Assembly (NCBI GenBank): GCA_024509875.1
Contig: JAMPIV010009915.1
Coordinates: 372,001-436,000, forward strand
Source: Oreohelix idahoensis
Taxonomy: Eukaryota; Mollusca; Gastropoda; Stylommatophora; Oreohelicidae
Direction: 5' to 3'
DNA length: 64,000 bases
Under the pieces are notes generated by a model. It was not told the origin of the DNA. It made no database searches and saw only the letters and a program-made list of their open reading frames with translations. The stretch's first letter is position 1. Every line of letters starts with the position of its first letter. Shown here one piece after another: positions 35,846 through 44,820 of this stretch. The translations under genes were made by a program, and so were the position numbers.

Positions 35846-36124
35846 TTGGATTTTATTTTGCTTTATTTTGTTTCCATGAATAAAATAATTAAAAACATAA
35901 CACTTATTTGCCAAATTGCAGTTACTGCTCATGATTTTGAAATTTGTTTCATGTATATCCAATGTATACTAGTGAGGACATAAAATTTAAAAACTGGAAG
36001 TGACTTTTCAATTATACTGTACATATGGAAATGATCTCCCCTGTACTTTATTTTTTCTACTTTTTATCTCCGCAATGACAAAACGGCAGAACTGGCTGTT
36101 CCTACTTTCAGGCTATCAATTCAA

Positions 36125-36390
36125 TGTTACCTGATTTTAGTATGAGGAATATTACAATTCAACTTTACCTGTATTTCAGTATGAGGAATATTACAATTCA
36201 ACTTTACCTGTATTTCAGTATGAGGAATATTACAATTCAACATTACCTGTATTTCAATATGAGGAATATTACAATTCAACTCTACCTGTATTTCAATATG
36301 AGGAATATTACAATTAAACTTTACCTTTATTTTAATATGAGGAATGTTACAATTCAACTTTACCTGTATTTCAATATGAGGAATATTAAA
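36125..36390. repeat. 39-bp tandem repeat, about 6.5 copies
   Basis: Unit AATATGAGGAATATTACAAT plus TCAACTTTACCTGTATTTC. It lies 60 bp from a SNAP-25 exon, on the donor side for the minus-strand gene. 39 is a multiple of three, which explains the open frames over it. Confidence 0.95.
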
Positions 36391-36449
36391 AAATAAAACT
36401 TGGAAACATGGGATAAGCATTTTGGAAAACATGAGACAAATGACCTCAC

Positions 36450-36594
36450 CTTATCGTTAATGCGATTCAACTGTTGATTCTGGGATTGGATCTCATTGCC
36501 CATGTCCACAGCCATGTTGCGTAGATTGCTCACCATTCCAGACACCTCACCAATATTCTGTTCCATTTCATCCTCCCTGGCATCATTCGTTATT
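36450..36594 (-). CDS. SNAP25: SNAP-25, exon encoding the second SNARE helix
   Basis: A 145-nt exon encoding Arg (split codon), then 48 residues from Ile-Thr-Asn-Asp-Ala-Arg-Glu-Asp-Glu-Met-Glu to Gln-Leu-Asn-Arg-Ile-Asn-Asp-Lys. It covers most of the Qc SNARE motif, including Gly-Glu-Val-Ser-Gly-Met-Val-Ser-Asn-Leu-Arg-Asn-Met-Ala and Asp-Met-Gly-Asn-Glu-Ile. The Gln of Ser-Gln-Asn is at the position of the ionic zero layer. The acceptor is TATCCACTCAG and the donor AAG|GTGAGG. The phase (1 in, 0 out) joins both neighbouring exons without a gap. It is the most conserved piece of coding sequence in the window, with no stop or frameshift. Confidence 0.97.
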
Positions 36595-36639
36595 CTGAGT
36601 GGATAGGTAAAAAAATTAATTTGCTAAGAGCTACAAGTC

Positions 36640-36930
36640 TGAAAATAAATGAATCAGTCAAAGATTTATTAACACAAATATGGTGATGGATAGGACACAC
36701 ATTGAGGAAACCTGTGGATAGCATTAAAAAGCAGTCCTTGTTCTGAAACACCCAGGGTAAGAAAGACAGAGGTAGACCTAGAAACACATGGAGAAAAGAA
36801 TTGGAGACAGAAGTGAAAATGATGAGAAAAATGTGGAAAAAACTTGAGTGGATGGCACGTGACAGGAGGACTTGGCATGTGTTTGTTGAAGGCCTATGCT
36901 TCTTGTGGGAGCTAAAGTGTATTGACTGAT
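36640..36930 (+). pseudogene. LINE-E 3' end fragment
   Basis: Reads Trp-Ile-Gly-His-Thr-Leu-Arg-Lys-Pro, then Gly-Arg-Pro-Arg-Asn-Thr-Trp-Arg-Lys-Glu-Leu-Glu-Thr-Glu-Val-Lys, and Trp-Met-Ala-Arg-Asp-Arg-Arg-Thr-Trp ... Val-Glu-Gly-Leu-Cys. This is the conserved tail of a non-LTR retrotransposon protein. One frame is nearly continuous. It is the best preserved of the LINE-E tails here, and starts only 45 bp from the SNAP-25 exon acceptor. Confidence 0.85.
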
Positions 36931-37198
36931 TGATGAGTGAGGATCAAAGTCTGGTAGACCGTGGCCGGAAATGGATGCACAAAGAAAGCAGACAGGTACA
37001 GAATACATGAAAAAAGACATACCCAACCAAAGATATATCAACAACAAGAGTTATTAAAATAATGAAGGAGGGGACATATACATAAACTGAAGAATGAACA
37101 GGAAATCCACATCTAAGCGAATATCATATGAAGAGACAAAAGCAATAATTTAAAAAATAAAAGGTTGAAAGAAAAATGACACAACCCACAGCCACATA

Positions 37199-38520
37199 CG
37201 AGGGGCGTTCAGAAAGTAATGCACCACATCGTTTTTCTCAGGAGCTGTTTATTCAAAAAGCATGAAATTTATACACAATAAACATGGATATGTCATGGAA
37301 ACATCGGTATTATTCAACATAATCCCCATCAACTTGTACGGCTTTATGCCAGCGCGAAACAAGAGCATGTATTCCTAGCCCGTACCAGATTTTGTCTTAT
37401 CATGTAGCCATTTCTTCGCTGCATGAATCACTCCATCATCTTCAAACCTTGTCCCACGGAGTGCATCTTTAAGTGGACCAAATAGATGAAAATCAGAGGT
37501 TGCCAAATCGGGACTATAGGGTGGATGGGGTAGTACAGTCCAACCCAATTTGGTGATTGCTTCCCGTGTTGCTAGACTTGTGTGAGGGCGCGCATTGTCG
37601 TGAGGGAGAAGCAGGTCTGCTGGATTCTTGTGCGGCCGAACTCTGCGAAAACGTTGATTGAGTTTTTCAATGTCTTAACGTAAGCTTGCGAATTGATTGT
37701 CTCTCCTCTTGGCATAACGTCCACAAGAATCACACCTTCAATGTCCCAAAAGACAGTGATCAAGACCTTTCCAGCTGAAGGAATTGTCTTGAATTTCTTT
37801 CTTCGTGGTGATTGCGGATGATGCCACTCCATTGACTGTCTTTTTGTCTCAAGTTCAAAATGATGTGCCCAGGTTTCGTCACCTGTAACGATCTTAGCCA
37901 AAAAGTTCTCTCCATCAGCATTGAAACGCTGCAACAATTCAGAAGAAATTGCTTTCCTTTGCAATCGGTGGTCATTTGTGAGACTTCGAGGAACCCATCT
38001 TGCGCAAACCTTAGTAAATCCGAGAGTTTTTATAACTGCATTTGCACTACCAATGCTGACTGACAGCTGTAAGGCCAATTGTTGAGTAGTGATTCGCCTA
38101 ACAGTAAGAATAATGCCCTCAGCGCATTTCAACATTTCTGCGTTGGTGGCTGTGGCAGGACGTCCACAGCGCGGCCGATCAAGCAGCTCCGTATCTCCAC
38201 TTCCTGATTCTTTGATTCTCTGAACCCAGCGACTGACTTTACTCCTGTCGACTGCAAAACTTCCATACACATCACATAGACGCTTGTGAATATTCACAAC
38301 AGGTACCTTCTCTGCAACGAGAAATTCTATCACAATTCACTGTTTATAACGCAAGTTGCTAACACGCTCCATTTCAACGGTTTAGGGTTGGCCGGTTGCG
38401 GTGCAATTTGGTGCACACAATTGGCACATGCCATATTTAAAGTATGCAAAATTTCATGCTTCTATCTTCATTATTAGCTGAGAAAAACGATGTGGTGCAT
38501 TACTTTCTGAACGCCCCTCG
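37199..38520 (-). mobile_element. Mariner transposon, full length
   Basis: 1322 bp with perfect 43-bp terminal inverted repeats (first bases CGAGGGGCGTTCAGAAAGTA) and a TA target-site duplication (37197-37198 and 38521-38522). It contains one transposase gene on the minus strand, described separately. Ends, target site and gene size are all typical of Tc1/mariner-superfamily mariner elements. It lies in the SNAP-25 intron, in the same orientation as the gene. Confidence 0.97.
37310..38372 (-). pseudogene. Mariner transposase, two lesions
   Basis: Transposase of about 353 codons from ATG 38370-38372 to TAA 37310-37312, which matches the family's usual size of about 345. The N-terminal helix-turn-helix region (Val-Ser-Arg-Trp-Val-Gln-Arg-Ile-Lys, Arg-Pro-Arg-Cys-Gly-Arg-Pro) binds the inverted repeats. 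The catalytic DD34D triad is readable: Thr-Gly-Asp-Glu-Thr-Trp, His-Asp-Asn-Ala-Arg-Pro-His, and Thr-Ser-Asp-Phe-His-Leu, with 34 residues between the second and third Asp. Codon 12 is a TGA stop (38337-38339), where relatives have Arg (CGA), so it is a C-to-T type change. A one-base frameshift lies in a T run at 37663-37667, before the second Asp. The copy is therefore not expected to make active enzyme. Confidence 0.95.
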
Positions 38521-38669
38521 TATAACAGCAGCAGGCTGCTCCTTGGTAAGAAGAGATCAGGTGATAATTTTCAGCACCTCAGAACTGGCTCAAATACCAT
38601 CTGTTCAAAAAATTTAAAATCAAGCAGACACATCTTATATGTTTACGTGGTGCAGACAAGCAAAAAATA

Positions 38670-38735
38670 AAACAACATCAACACCAACACCATCAACACC
38701 AACACCATCAAACCAACATCATCAACACCAACATC
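38670..38735. repeat. CAACACCATC-type microsatellite
   Basis: Imperfect repeats of ACATCAACACC and ACCATCAAC. It merges with the trinucleotide tail of the adjoining R1 copy. Confidence 0.85.
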
Positions 38736-38960
38736 ATCTTCTTCTGTGCTCCTTACAAACCAAGGAGCCACCACTACAGCTTGTCCCGTTACAGGAAGCC
38801 GGCATTTCAGTGGTTTCTGTAGCAATTTGTTTAACATGATGATGTTGCTAGCTTCCCATGACCAACCTCGTATTAGTCACCTTGTTTGACATTCCTGAGA
38901 TAGCAGCAGTTCTAATCTTTCCCTGTCTCTTTAGACACCCCTGGGAAGAACTTGAGGTGG
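38735..38960 (-). repeat. R1 interspersed repeat copy
   Basis: Contains GTGCTCCTTACAAACCAAGG, GGTTTCTGTAGCAATTTGTT and GACCAACCTCGTATTAGTCA, matching 61052-61310 in the same orientation. Its (GAT)n-type tail is the microsatellite just to the left. Confidence 0.7.
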
Positions 38961-40045
38961 GGAAAAAAAACGTCATCCAAAAATGTTGACCCCATGACAG
39001 CAGCAGATCAACAAGATGGCTTTTACCAACCCCGCTGACAACAACACATTATACTGGTGAGAGAAGCCTGAGACAGACAGCTGACTTTGTGACAGATAGG
39101 TGTGGTTGGTCACATGAGAGCAGATGAAGAAGAAAAATGAGACAAAAGACTCTACCAGTAATTGTTCATAACCAAAACTGTAAATTCACAAGGAATTCGA
39201 TACGTGTAATAACTATATACCTGTTTACAGGATGGACAAAGAATGGTTAATGGGACATCTGTACATCAAAGTGAATGACCCAAAAAAAAATCTGACTGAT
39301 GGGCAGACAACACAGCAAAAGCCCTGTAAGAGTAGGAAAGAAAAAACCAACAAAAACAGTCTAATAAAATGAGAACTATGCTGCCCATCTGTATTCTGCA
39401 ATTTTGTGACTTAAACAGCAAACTGTTTCCTCCACTTCAGAGTCCTAATCTACAGAGGTTCTTGATGCAGCCAAAATCTTCCTCCTCTTGTATTAACCAC
39501 TTTTCTTTAAGACTGAAATTGTATTCTATGCATTACGTTTCAAATCTCTGACACTCAAAATCACACATTGTAGAGATTTTTGCAGCTCCATTTCTTAGTA
39601 TATTTGAATCTGTCAAGCTTTGACCAGCACTGAGCCAGCCAAATTTATAAAATAACTAAAATAATGTCAATTAAGATGGAAATAACTCCACTTACGTATG
39701 GGTTTTAAATTAAGAGAAATAATGAACTGCGAATATAGATTGTGTTTCGTATCTGCAGGGACTTGCATTGGATGTTGATGTGTCAATTAAATCAACGTGT
39801 TTCTTCAAACTATGTTGGTGAGTCTTTTATTTTTTTTACACACAGCTCTAATAATGACGAACTTTCTTGTTTGAGCTTTACATTAGGTGTTTAAACTTAT
39901 CAAAGTAATTTTTATTCAAAGATGAATTTTACTGCACAGAAATGACGACCTTTTCAAACAACTAATATTCACTTAACGACTTAAAACTATTAAACAAGTA
40001 AAGGGAAAAACAAGTTTCAGGGATACACTTTTATTATTGTTAGTA
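38961..40045. other. Intron sequence, nothing recognised
   Basis: A short stretch near 39060-39095 (GAGAAGCCTGAGACAGACAG) is the inverse of one near 5965-6000, so a weak dispersed repeat is possible. No coding match. Confidence 0.4.
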
Positions 40046-40325
40046 AATCGTCTTCAGAGTACGTCGACACTACTTAGACATCACAGACTATGCTGGCCTG
40101 GCCATGTCCGTCATATGGAGGATGGTCGTATCCCCAAAGATATTTTCTACAGCCAATTGGCAGATGGCAAAAGAACAGCTGAGCGACCACAGCTGAGGTT
40201 CAAAGATGTGTGCATGAAGGCGCTGGACATAAATCCAGCAACCTGGATGAAGCTGCTGATCGCACCAAGTGGCGATGCTCCCTATGGTGCCACCTCAGAT
40301 TAGGCAAAAAGAAACTCTTATAACA
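40046..40325 (+). pseudogene. LINE-A 3' end fragment
   Basis: Reads Gly-His-Val-Arg-His-Met-Glu-Asp-Gly-Arg-Ile-Pro-Lys-Asp, then Gln-Leu-Ala-Asp-Gly-Lys-Arg-Thr, Arg-Pro-Gln-Leu-Arg-Phe-Lys-Asp-Val and Trp-Met-Lys, the same segment as 3140-3360. It has about 85 open codons, then a shift near the end. It is followed, after a short A-rich gap, by the 48-bp array. Confidence 0.85.
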
Positions 40326-40384
40326 AGCAGAAAAGAAAAAAAAACATGCCAAGAGAAACACCAGGCAAAAAAAAAGCAGCTGAG

Positions 40385-40585
40385 GGCTACCACCTCAGGG
40401 GTGCATTCTCATAGTCAGTTATGACTGATGGGGACTACCACCTCAGGGGTGCATTCTCATAGTCAGTTATGACTGATGGGGACTACCACCTCAGGGGTGC
40501 ATTCTCATAGTCAGTTATGACTGATGGGGACTACCACCTCAGGGGTGCATTCTCATAGTCAGTTATGATTGATGGGGACTACTAC
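40385..40585. repeat. 48-bp tandem repeat, about 4 copies, behind LINE-A
   Basis: Unit CTACCACCTCAGGGGTGCAT plus TCTCATAGTCAGTTATGACT and GATGGGGA, almost without change between copies. It sits just where the 3' UTR of the LINE-A fragment would be, so it may be an expanded LINE tail. Confidence 0.95.
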
Positions 40586-40704
40586 TGCTACTAAATGCAC
40601 TAAAAAACAGAAAATAAATGCTCCACGCATTCTGTGGCATAAAATAAAAGTGGATGACCAGTTATCATTAATCAGTGATTCGTTCTATTGGTTAAAAACT
40701 AATA

Positions 40705-42160
40705 CACTTGCGTGAAAGATGTGAGAATGGCAAACCATAAGTCCGAAGAGTTCAGGCCCACCACTGGTGTAAGACTGGGTAATGTTCTGTCACCGTATCT
40801 TTTCATACTCCTTATGGACGATGTCATCAACGCATGTAAGGAGACGACAAGAGAGTATTCAGCAGGGTACCGGAACATGAGACAGGTTTGTATTTCAGAG
40901 AAGGCATTTGCCAATGATGTTGCCCTGATTGCTAAGTCAGAGGCACATCTTCAAATCAACCTGCAAGTCTGGAGGGAAGAGCTGGAGAAGAGAGGGATGG
41001 TCATGAGCAGCTCCAAAACAAAATCATGGTGATATCACGAGAGGAAAGAAGGCATCAGATTATGCTGGGAGAACGGGTTCTGGAGCAGGTCAACCACTTT
41101 AAATACTTTGGAGCTGTCAAAGACTGGAAGGGAGGCATCAAAGAAGAGTTGGCTACCCGAAGAGCAGCAGCTGGGAGACTTTTTCAAGCCATAAACAGAG
41201 GCAATAAATCATGGATTCCTCAGCAAAAAAGGAAGATGGCAAGAAGACGAGGATGGCTGTATACCGCTCCAACTATGTACTAGTCTTGATTTATGGATGC
41301 GAGTCATGGGCAATGACTACAACCCACAAAAGCCAGCTCCAAACCTCAGAAATGAGGAATCTGAGGAAGGTGGTTGAAGTATCAAGAAGGGACTTGTTCC
41401 ACAACCAGACGATATGGCAAGGCCTCAAAACCCAGCCCTTGCAGACCCAAGTAGAACAGTCCCAACTACGATGGTTTGGCCATGTCTGCAGAATGGGAGA
41501 AGATCAGCTATCACGACTAGTATGGGAAACTATGAGCCAGAGCTGGGAGGACAACAATAGACAATCTCTGAAGGAATATTAGACAAACATAAAGGTATGT
41601 TTTCAAGCACTCGTAAGAAATAAAGAAGTAGAAAACTAGACAACAGAAAAAAAACAGACATGAGTGGCTTACCCAGGACCTTCTGTGCGACAACCCCGCC
41701 TAGCTATGCAAGCAAATCACACTATCCTCCCTGCCATCTAGGCATCACCAAAAATGATGCTTCGATGACGGGTCATTAGTGCGACCCGCAACACATAACA
41801 CCGGAAATTTACCATGGGCAGTCCAGCCTATTAATGAAGCAATCACTTCGGTTGTTCCCCTATTATACAGTATAGGTCAGACTTACACAAGACAAAGACC
41901 TTAATACTGTGTCTAGTAAATGATAGAAGACTAAGAACAGTAGGTACAGGACAGAGGGTAGGTTTTGGTATTGTATAAACATTTATAACACATAAGGAAG
42001 GGAAACCCGAGGCCTGTAAACAGTAAATAAATATTAGACAAAATCTCTGAAGGACCCAGGATTAGACTGGAACCAGGCCAGGAGTAAGACAGCCGATTGG
42101 ATAGTATAACAAACCTCTACACCCCAGGATAGAAGAGGAACAAGTAAGTAAGAAAGAAGG
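40705..42160 (+). mobile_element. LINE-B copy: reverse transcriptase, 5'-truncated, split by a SINE
   Basis: Starts within the RT palm: Gly-Val-Arg-Leu-Gly-Asn-Val-Leu-Ser-Pro-Tyr-Leu-Phe, then Phe-Ala-Asn-Asp-Val-Ala, where the catalytic Asp-Asp has become Asn-Asp. Thumb and C-terminal parts follow at 41026-41283 and 41211-41582: Phe-Lys-Tyr-Phe-Gly-Ala, Tyr-Gly-Cys-Glu-Ser-Trp-Ala, and Leu-Arg-Trp-Phe-Gly-His-Val-Cys-Arg-Met-Gly-Glu-Asp. Frameshifts lie near 41030 and 41210. The element is cut at AATCTCTGAAGGA by SINE-2 (41576-42041) and continues at 42055 with its 3' tail (GAAGAGGAACAAGTAAGTAA). Confidence 0.9.
41576..42041 (-). mobile_element. SINE-2 copy, inserted in LINE-B
   Basis: A 466-bp insertion with a 13-bp duplication AATCTCTGAAGGA (41563-41575 and 42042-42054) inside LINE-B. 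The minus strand has A- and B-box-like motifs. The B box is damaged here by a small deletion relative to 47337, where GGTTCGAGTCC is intact. Both ends carry TATTAGACAA, so the first and last about 12 bases form a short direct repeat. Confidence 0.9.
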
Positions 42161-42284
42161 ATATGATTAAATGATTAATTACTGGTCAGTGATAACTGGC
42201 CATCCACTTTTTTTCTATGTAATAGAATTATGGAAAATGTGTTTTCTGTGTTTTAGTGCATTAAAAGTGCCAGGTTTGAATCAC

Positions 42285-42465
42285 AGTAAAGACATGCTCC
42301 AGTCTACTGAGCTGTAAATGGGTACCTGACTCTGCTCTTTGAGTTAGGGAAGGAAAAGGCAGCGTGGAAGGGAACTGGTCATTCCACCTCTCGATGCTGG
42401 ACCAAGTATAGTGATGCCTCTAACACTTCACTTCCCTACAGCAGTATCAGCTATGGGACTATCTT
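42285..42465 (+). mobile_element. SINE-4 copy
   Basis: AGCTGTAAATGGGTACCTGA, GAGTTAGGGAAGGAAAAGGC and CTATGGGACTATCTTTATC match the family. Repeated at 48045-48230 by the segmental duplication. Confidence 0.8.
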
Positions 42466-42477
42466 TATCTTTTACCT

Positions 42478-42735
42478 TCTACAAGAAAGGTCTTACATTC
42501 TCAGTTTATATGTTTTGATACTTTCTAGAAGAAAGGTCTTTCATTCCCATTTTATGAGCTTTATTACTTTCTACAAGAAAGGTCTTTCATTCCCAGTTTA
42601 TTTGTTTTGTTACTATGTGCAAGAAAGGTCTTACATTCCTAGTTTATAAGCTGTTAGCTGTTACATTCTACAAGAAAGGTCTTACATTCCCAGTGTATAT
42701 GCTTTGTTACTTTCAACAAGGAAGATTTAACATAC
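42478..42735. repeat. About 47-60 bp tandem repeat, 5 copies
   Basis: Units around TTCTACAAGAAAGGTCTTAC, ATTCCCAGTTTATATG and TTTTGTTAC, diverged from one another. The same block recurs at 48238-48495 in copy 2. Confidence 0.85.
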
Positions 42736-43676
42736 CCAGTTTATACACACTGTTACTTTTGACAGTTCATATTACTTTTTAATTTCAACACTATCAGTTT
42801 ATATTCGTAAATATCAACCATTACTGGCAACAACCTCCAAAATTGGGCTATTTAATTAAAAGGGTTTGAAACAAAATATAAATATTACAATTCTTCTTCT
42901 TTGATCCACTGTCACTGAGCGTCAGCTCTTGGTGACCTAAATATTACAATCCAGGTCAAACAAGATTAACATTTTAAGGAAAAACAATATCAAACAAAGC
43001 CACATCATTTTCTCATTTGCCAAACCCATCAACTTCAAATGTCAGGTCTCTTAAAACAACAGAGCTTTATTTCTCATCAACAATAAACACATATATGCTT
43101 CTGGTCCATATTAGGCTGGGAATGCCAGGACTGAAATTATCCTACTGAACTAATGAAGGTAAAGATGGAGAAACAATGTAAAATCAATAATGTATTAAAA
43201 CAGCGAATAGATTCATGTGATACTCCATGTCAGAGGAAATTGTGATGAGAAATCAGCCCCTTTGTCTGACTCGTCATGCACCAATGGTTAGTAGGGAAAC
43301 CGGATAAGAAGATAAACTAACAAATGATATAATCAAACAGAACATATGATGGGAAGAGCAGGGAAGGGTTGAAAAGTGAAGAACAGCAAACAGTGTTGGT
43401 TGGGAAAGAAGTCGGTGAATGACAGACAGGCACAGGGAAGGTATTAATAACAAACAGTGTTGGGGAAGAAGTCGGTGAATGAGAGACAGGCACAGGGAAG
43501 GTATTATAATGTTATCAAAATTATGAAAAGGAGAAATATTGATATGAATGTTCTGAGAATGACAGAAATTATATACCGGATACAAATAGGAGCCACAGAA
43601 GTTGAAAATGAACTGGGCAATTAGTAAGCATGGATTCGTTCTTTCACTTGATCCATCCCCTCTATGTAGCATCGTT

Positions 43677-43925
43677 TGGATAAGCGGTTGGAGGGCTTTC
43701 CGCTTACGACACAGTTACCTGGTTCCTGGTTCAAAATCTGGTAGCATCACATTCCATTCTACCCAGGGTAACTGACTCTGCTCTTGAGTTTGAGAAAGCA
43801 AAGGCAGCAAGGAAGGGAAACTGGTCACCCCACCTTATTAAAAAAGCTGGATTTAGTATAGTGAAGTCTCTAACACTTCATTCCCCTACAGCAGTAGCTG
43901 CAATGGGACTACTGTTACCATTAAA
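43677..43925 (+). mobile_element. SINE-4 copy
   Basis: Has a tRNA-like head GGATAAGCGGTTGGAGGGCT, a B-box-like GGTTCAAAATC and the family tail GCAATGGGACTACTGTTACC. Compared with copy 2 (49735-49985) it lacks about 10 bases of AGCTGTAAATGGG. Confidence 0.85.
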
Positions 43926-44068
43926 AAAAAAAATTCTCTCTATACAGTGAAAAAAACAGGTTTAGCTATGACAGGGGTTCTTAACCTGTGGGGCATACAG
44001 AGGGAATACAAGGGAGGTGTGAGGTAGCCTACCAGAAAATGTATCACAATTGCTTTCTCACACCATAA

Positions 44069-44820
44069 CTGCTAGACCAACAAAATGTTGTATTGGATGC
44101 AAGGAATTAGAATTCTTGGGACATACTGTACATCAGGGTAGCATGACCCCTGACCCCAAGAACCTGGAGAAATTGCAGAGAGCACCTAGACCACAGACTA
44201 AGAAGGACGTGAGATCCTTTGTTTCACTTTGTGGGTTTTACCAAAAGTACATTAAAAATTTTAACTCTGTATGTGCTCCTCTGACGGATTTAACTCGTAA
44301 AGGATAACCAGATAAAATAGAATGGTCAGCAGAATGCGAGTTGGCATATAATGAGTTAAAGGAAAAACTCACCAGTAAGCCTATATTGAAATTACCTGAT
44401 TTGAGTCAGGAATTCATGGTGAGAACGGACGCTAGTAATGTGGGATTGGGAGCCACATTGTTGCAACGGTCCTCTTCACCAGACGGGGAATTGAACCCAG
44501 TTGCTTATGCCAGCAGCAAGTTAAACAGAGCGGAACAAAACTACTCAACTATTGAAAAAGAATGTTTGGCTTTAGTCTGGGCAATCAAGAAATTCCAGAT
44601 CTATCTGTATGGTAGACCATTCGTGGTGCAAAGCGATCATTAGCCACTGGTATTTCTGGCCCAGGCAAAACATGGTAATGCCCGTTTGTTAAGGTGGTCT
44701 TTGCTCATCCAATCTTACTCGTTTACCATTGAGTATATTCCGGGTTCGCAGAACGTTGGGGCAGATTTCTTGAGTAGGCACCCCCTGCAGAAACCCAGGA
44801 TACTCAGAAAGCCTAGTTGA
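44069..44820 (+). pseudogene. Ty3/Gypsy pol fragment (RT end plus RNase H)
   Basis: One frame covers the end of the reverse transcriptase (Phe-Leu-Gly-His-Thr-Val, then Phe-Tyr-Gln-Lys-Tyr-Ile-Lys-Asn-Phe) and the LTR-retrotransposon RNase H (Arg-Thr-Asp-Ala-Ser, Glu-Gln-Asn-Tyr-Ser, Glu-Lys-Glu-Cys-Leu-Ala). It closes with Tyr-Ile-Pro-Gly-Ser-Gln-Asn and Asp-Phe-Leu-Ser-Arg. Two in-frame stops (TAA at 44305 and TAG at 44641) break it. The catalytic RT box, protease and integrase are absent. The fragment begins exactly at the right edge of duplication copy 1. I saw no LTR pair. Confidence 0.9.

Larger units (their letters stand above)
41583..44068. repeat. Segmental duplication, copy 1
   Basis: Nearly identical to 47337-50129; I count about 20 substitutions plus a few small indels by eye. 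It contains SINE-2, the LINE-B tail, two SINE-4 copies, a 47-bp repeat block and the left end of a hAT element. Its left flank continues the interrupted LINE-B, so that flank is ancestral. The right edge cuts the hAT element and meets the Gypsy fragment. Confidence 0.95.
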
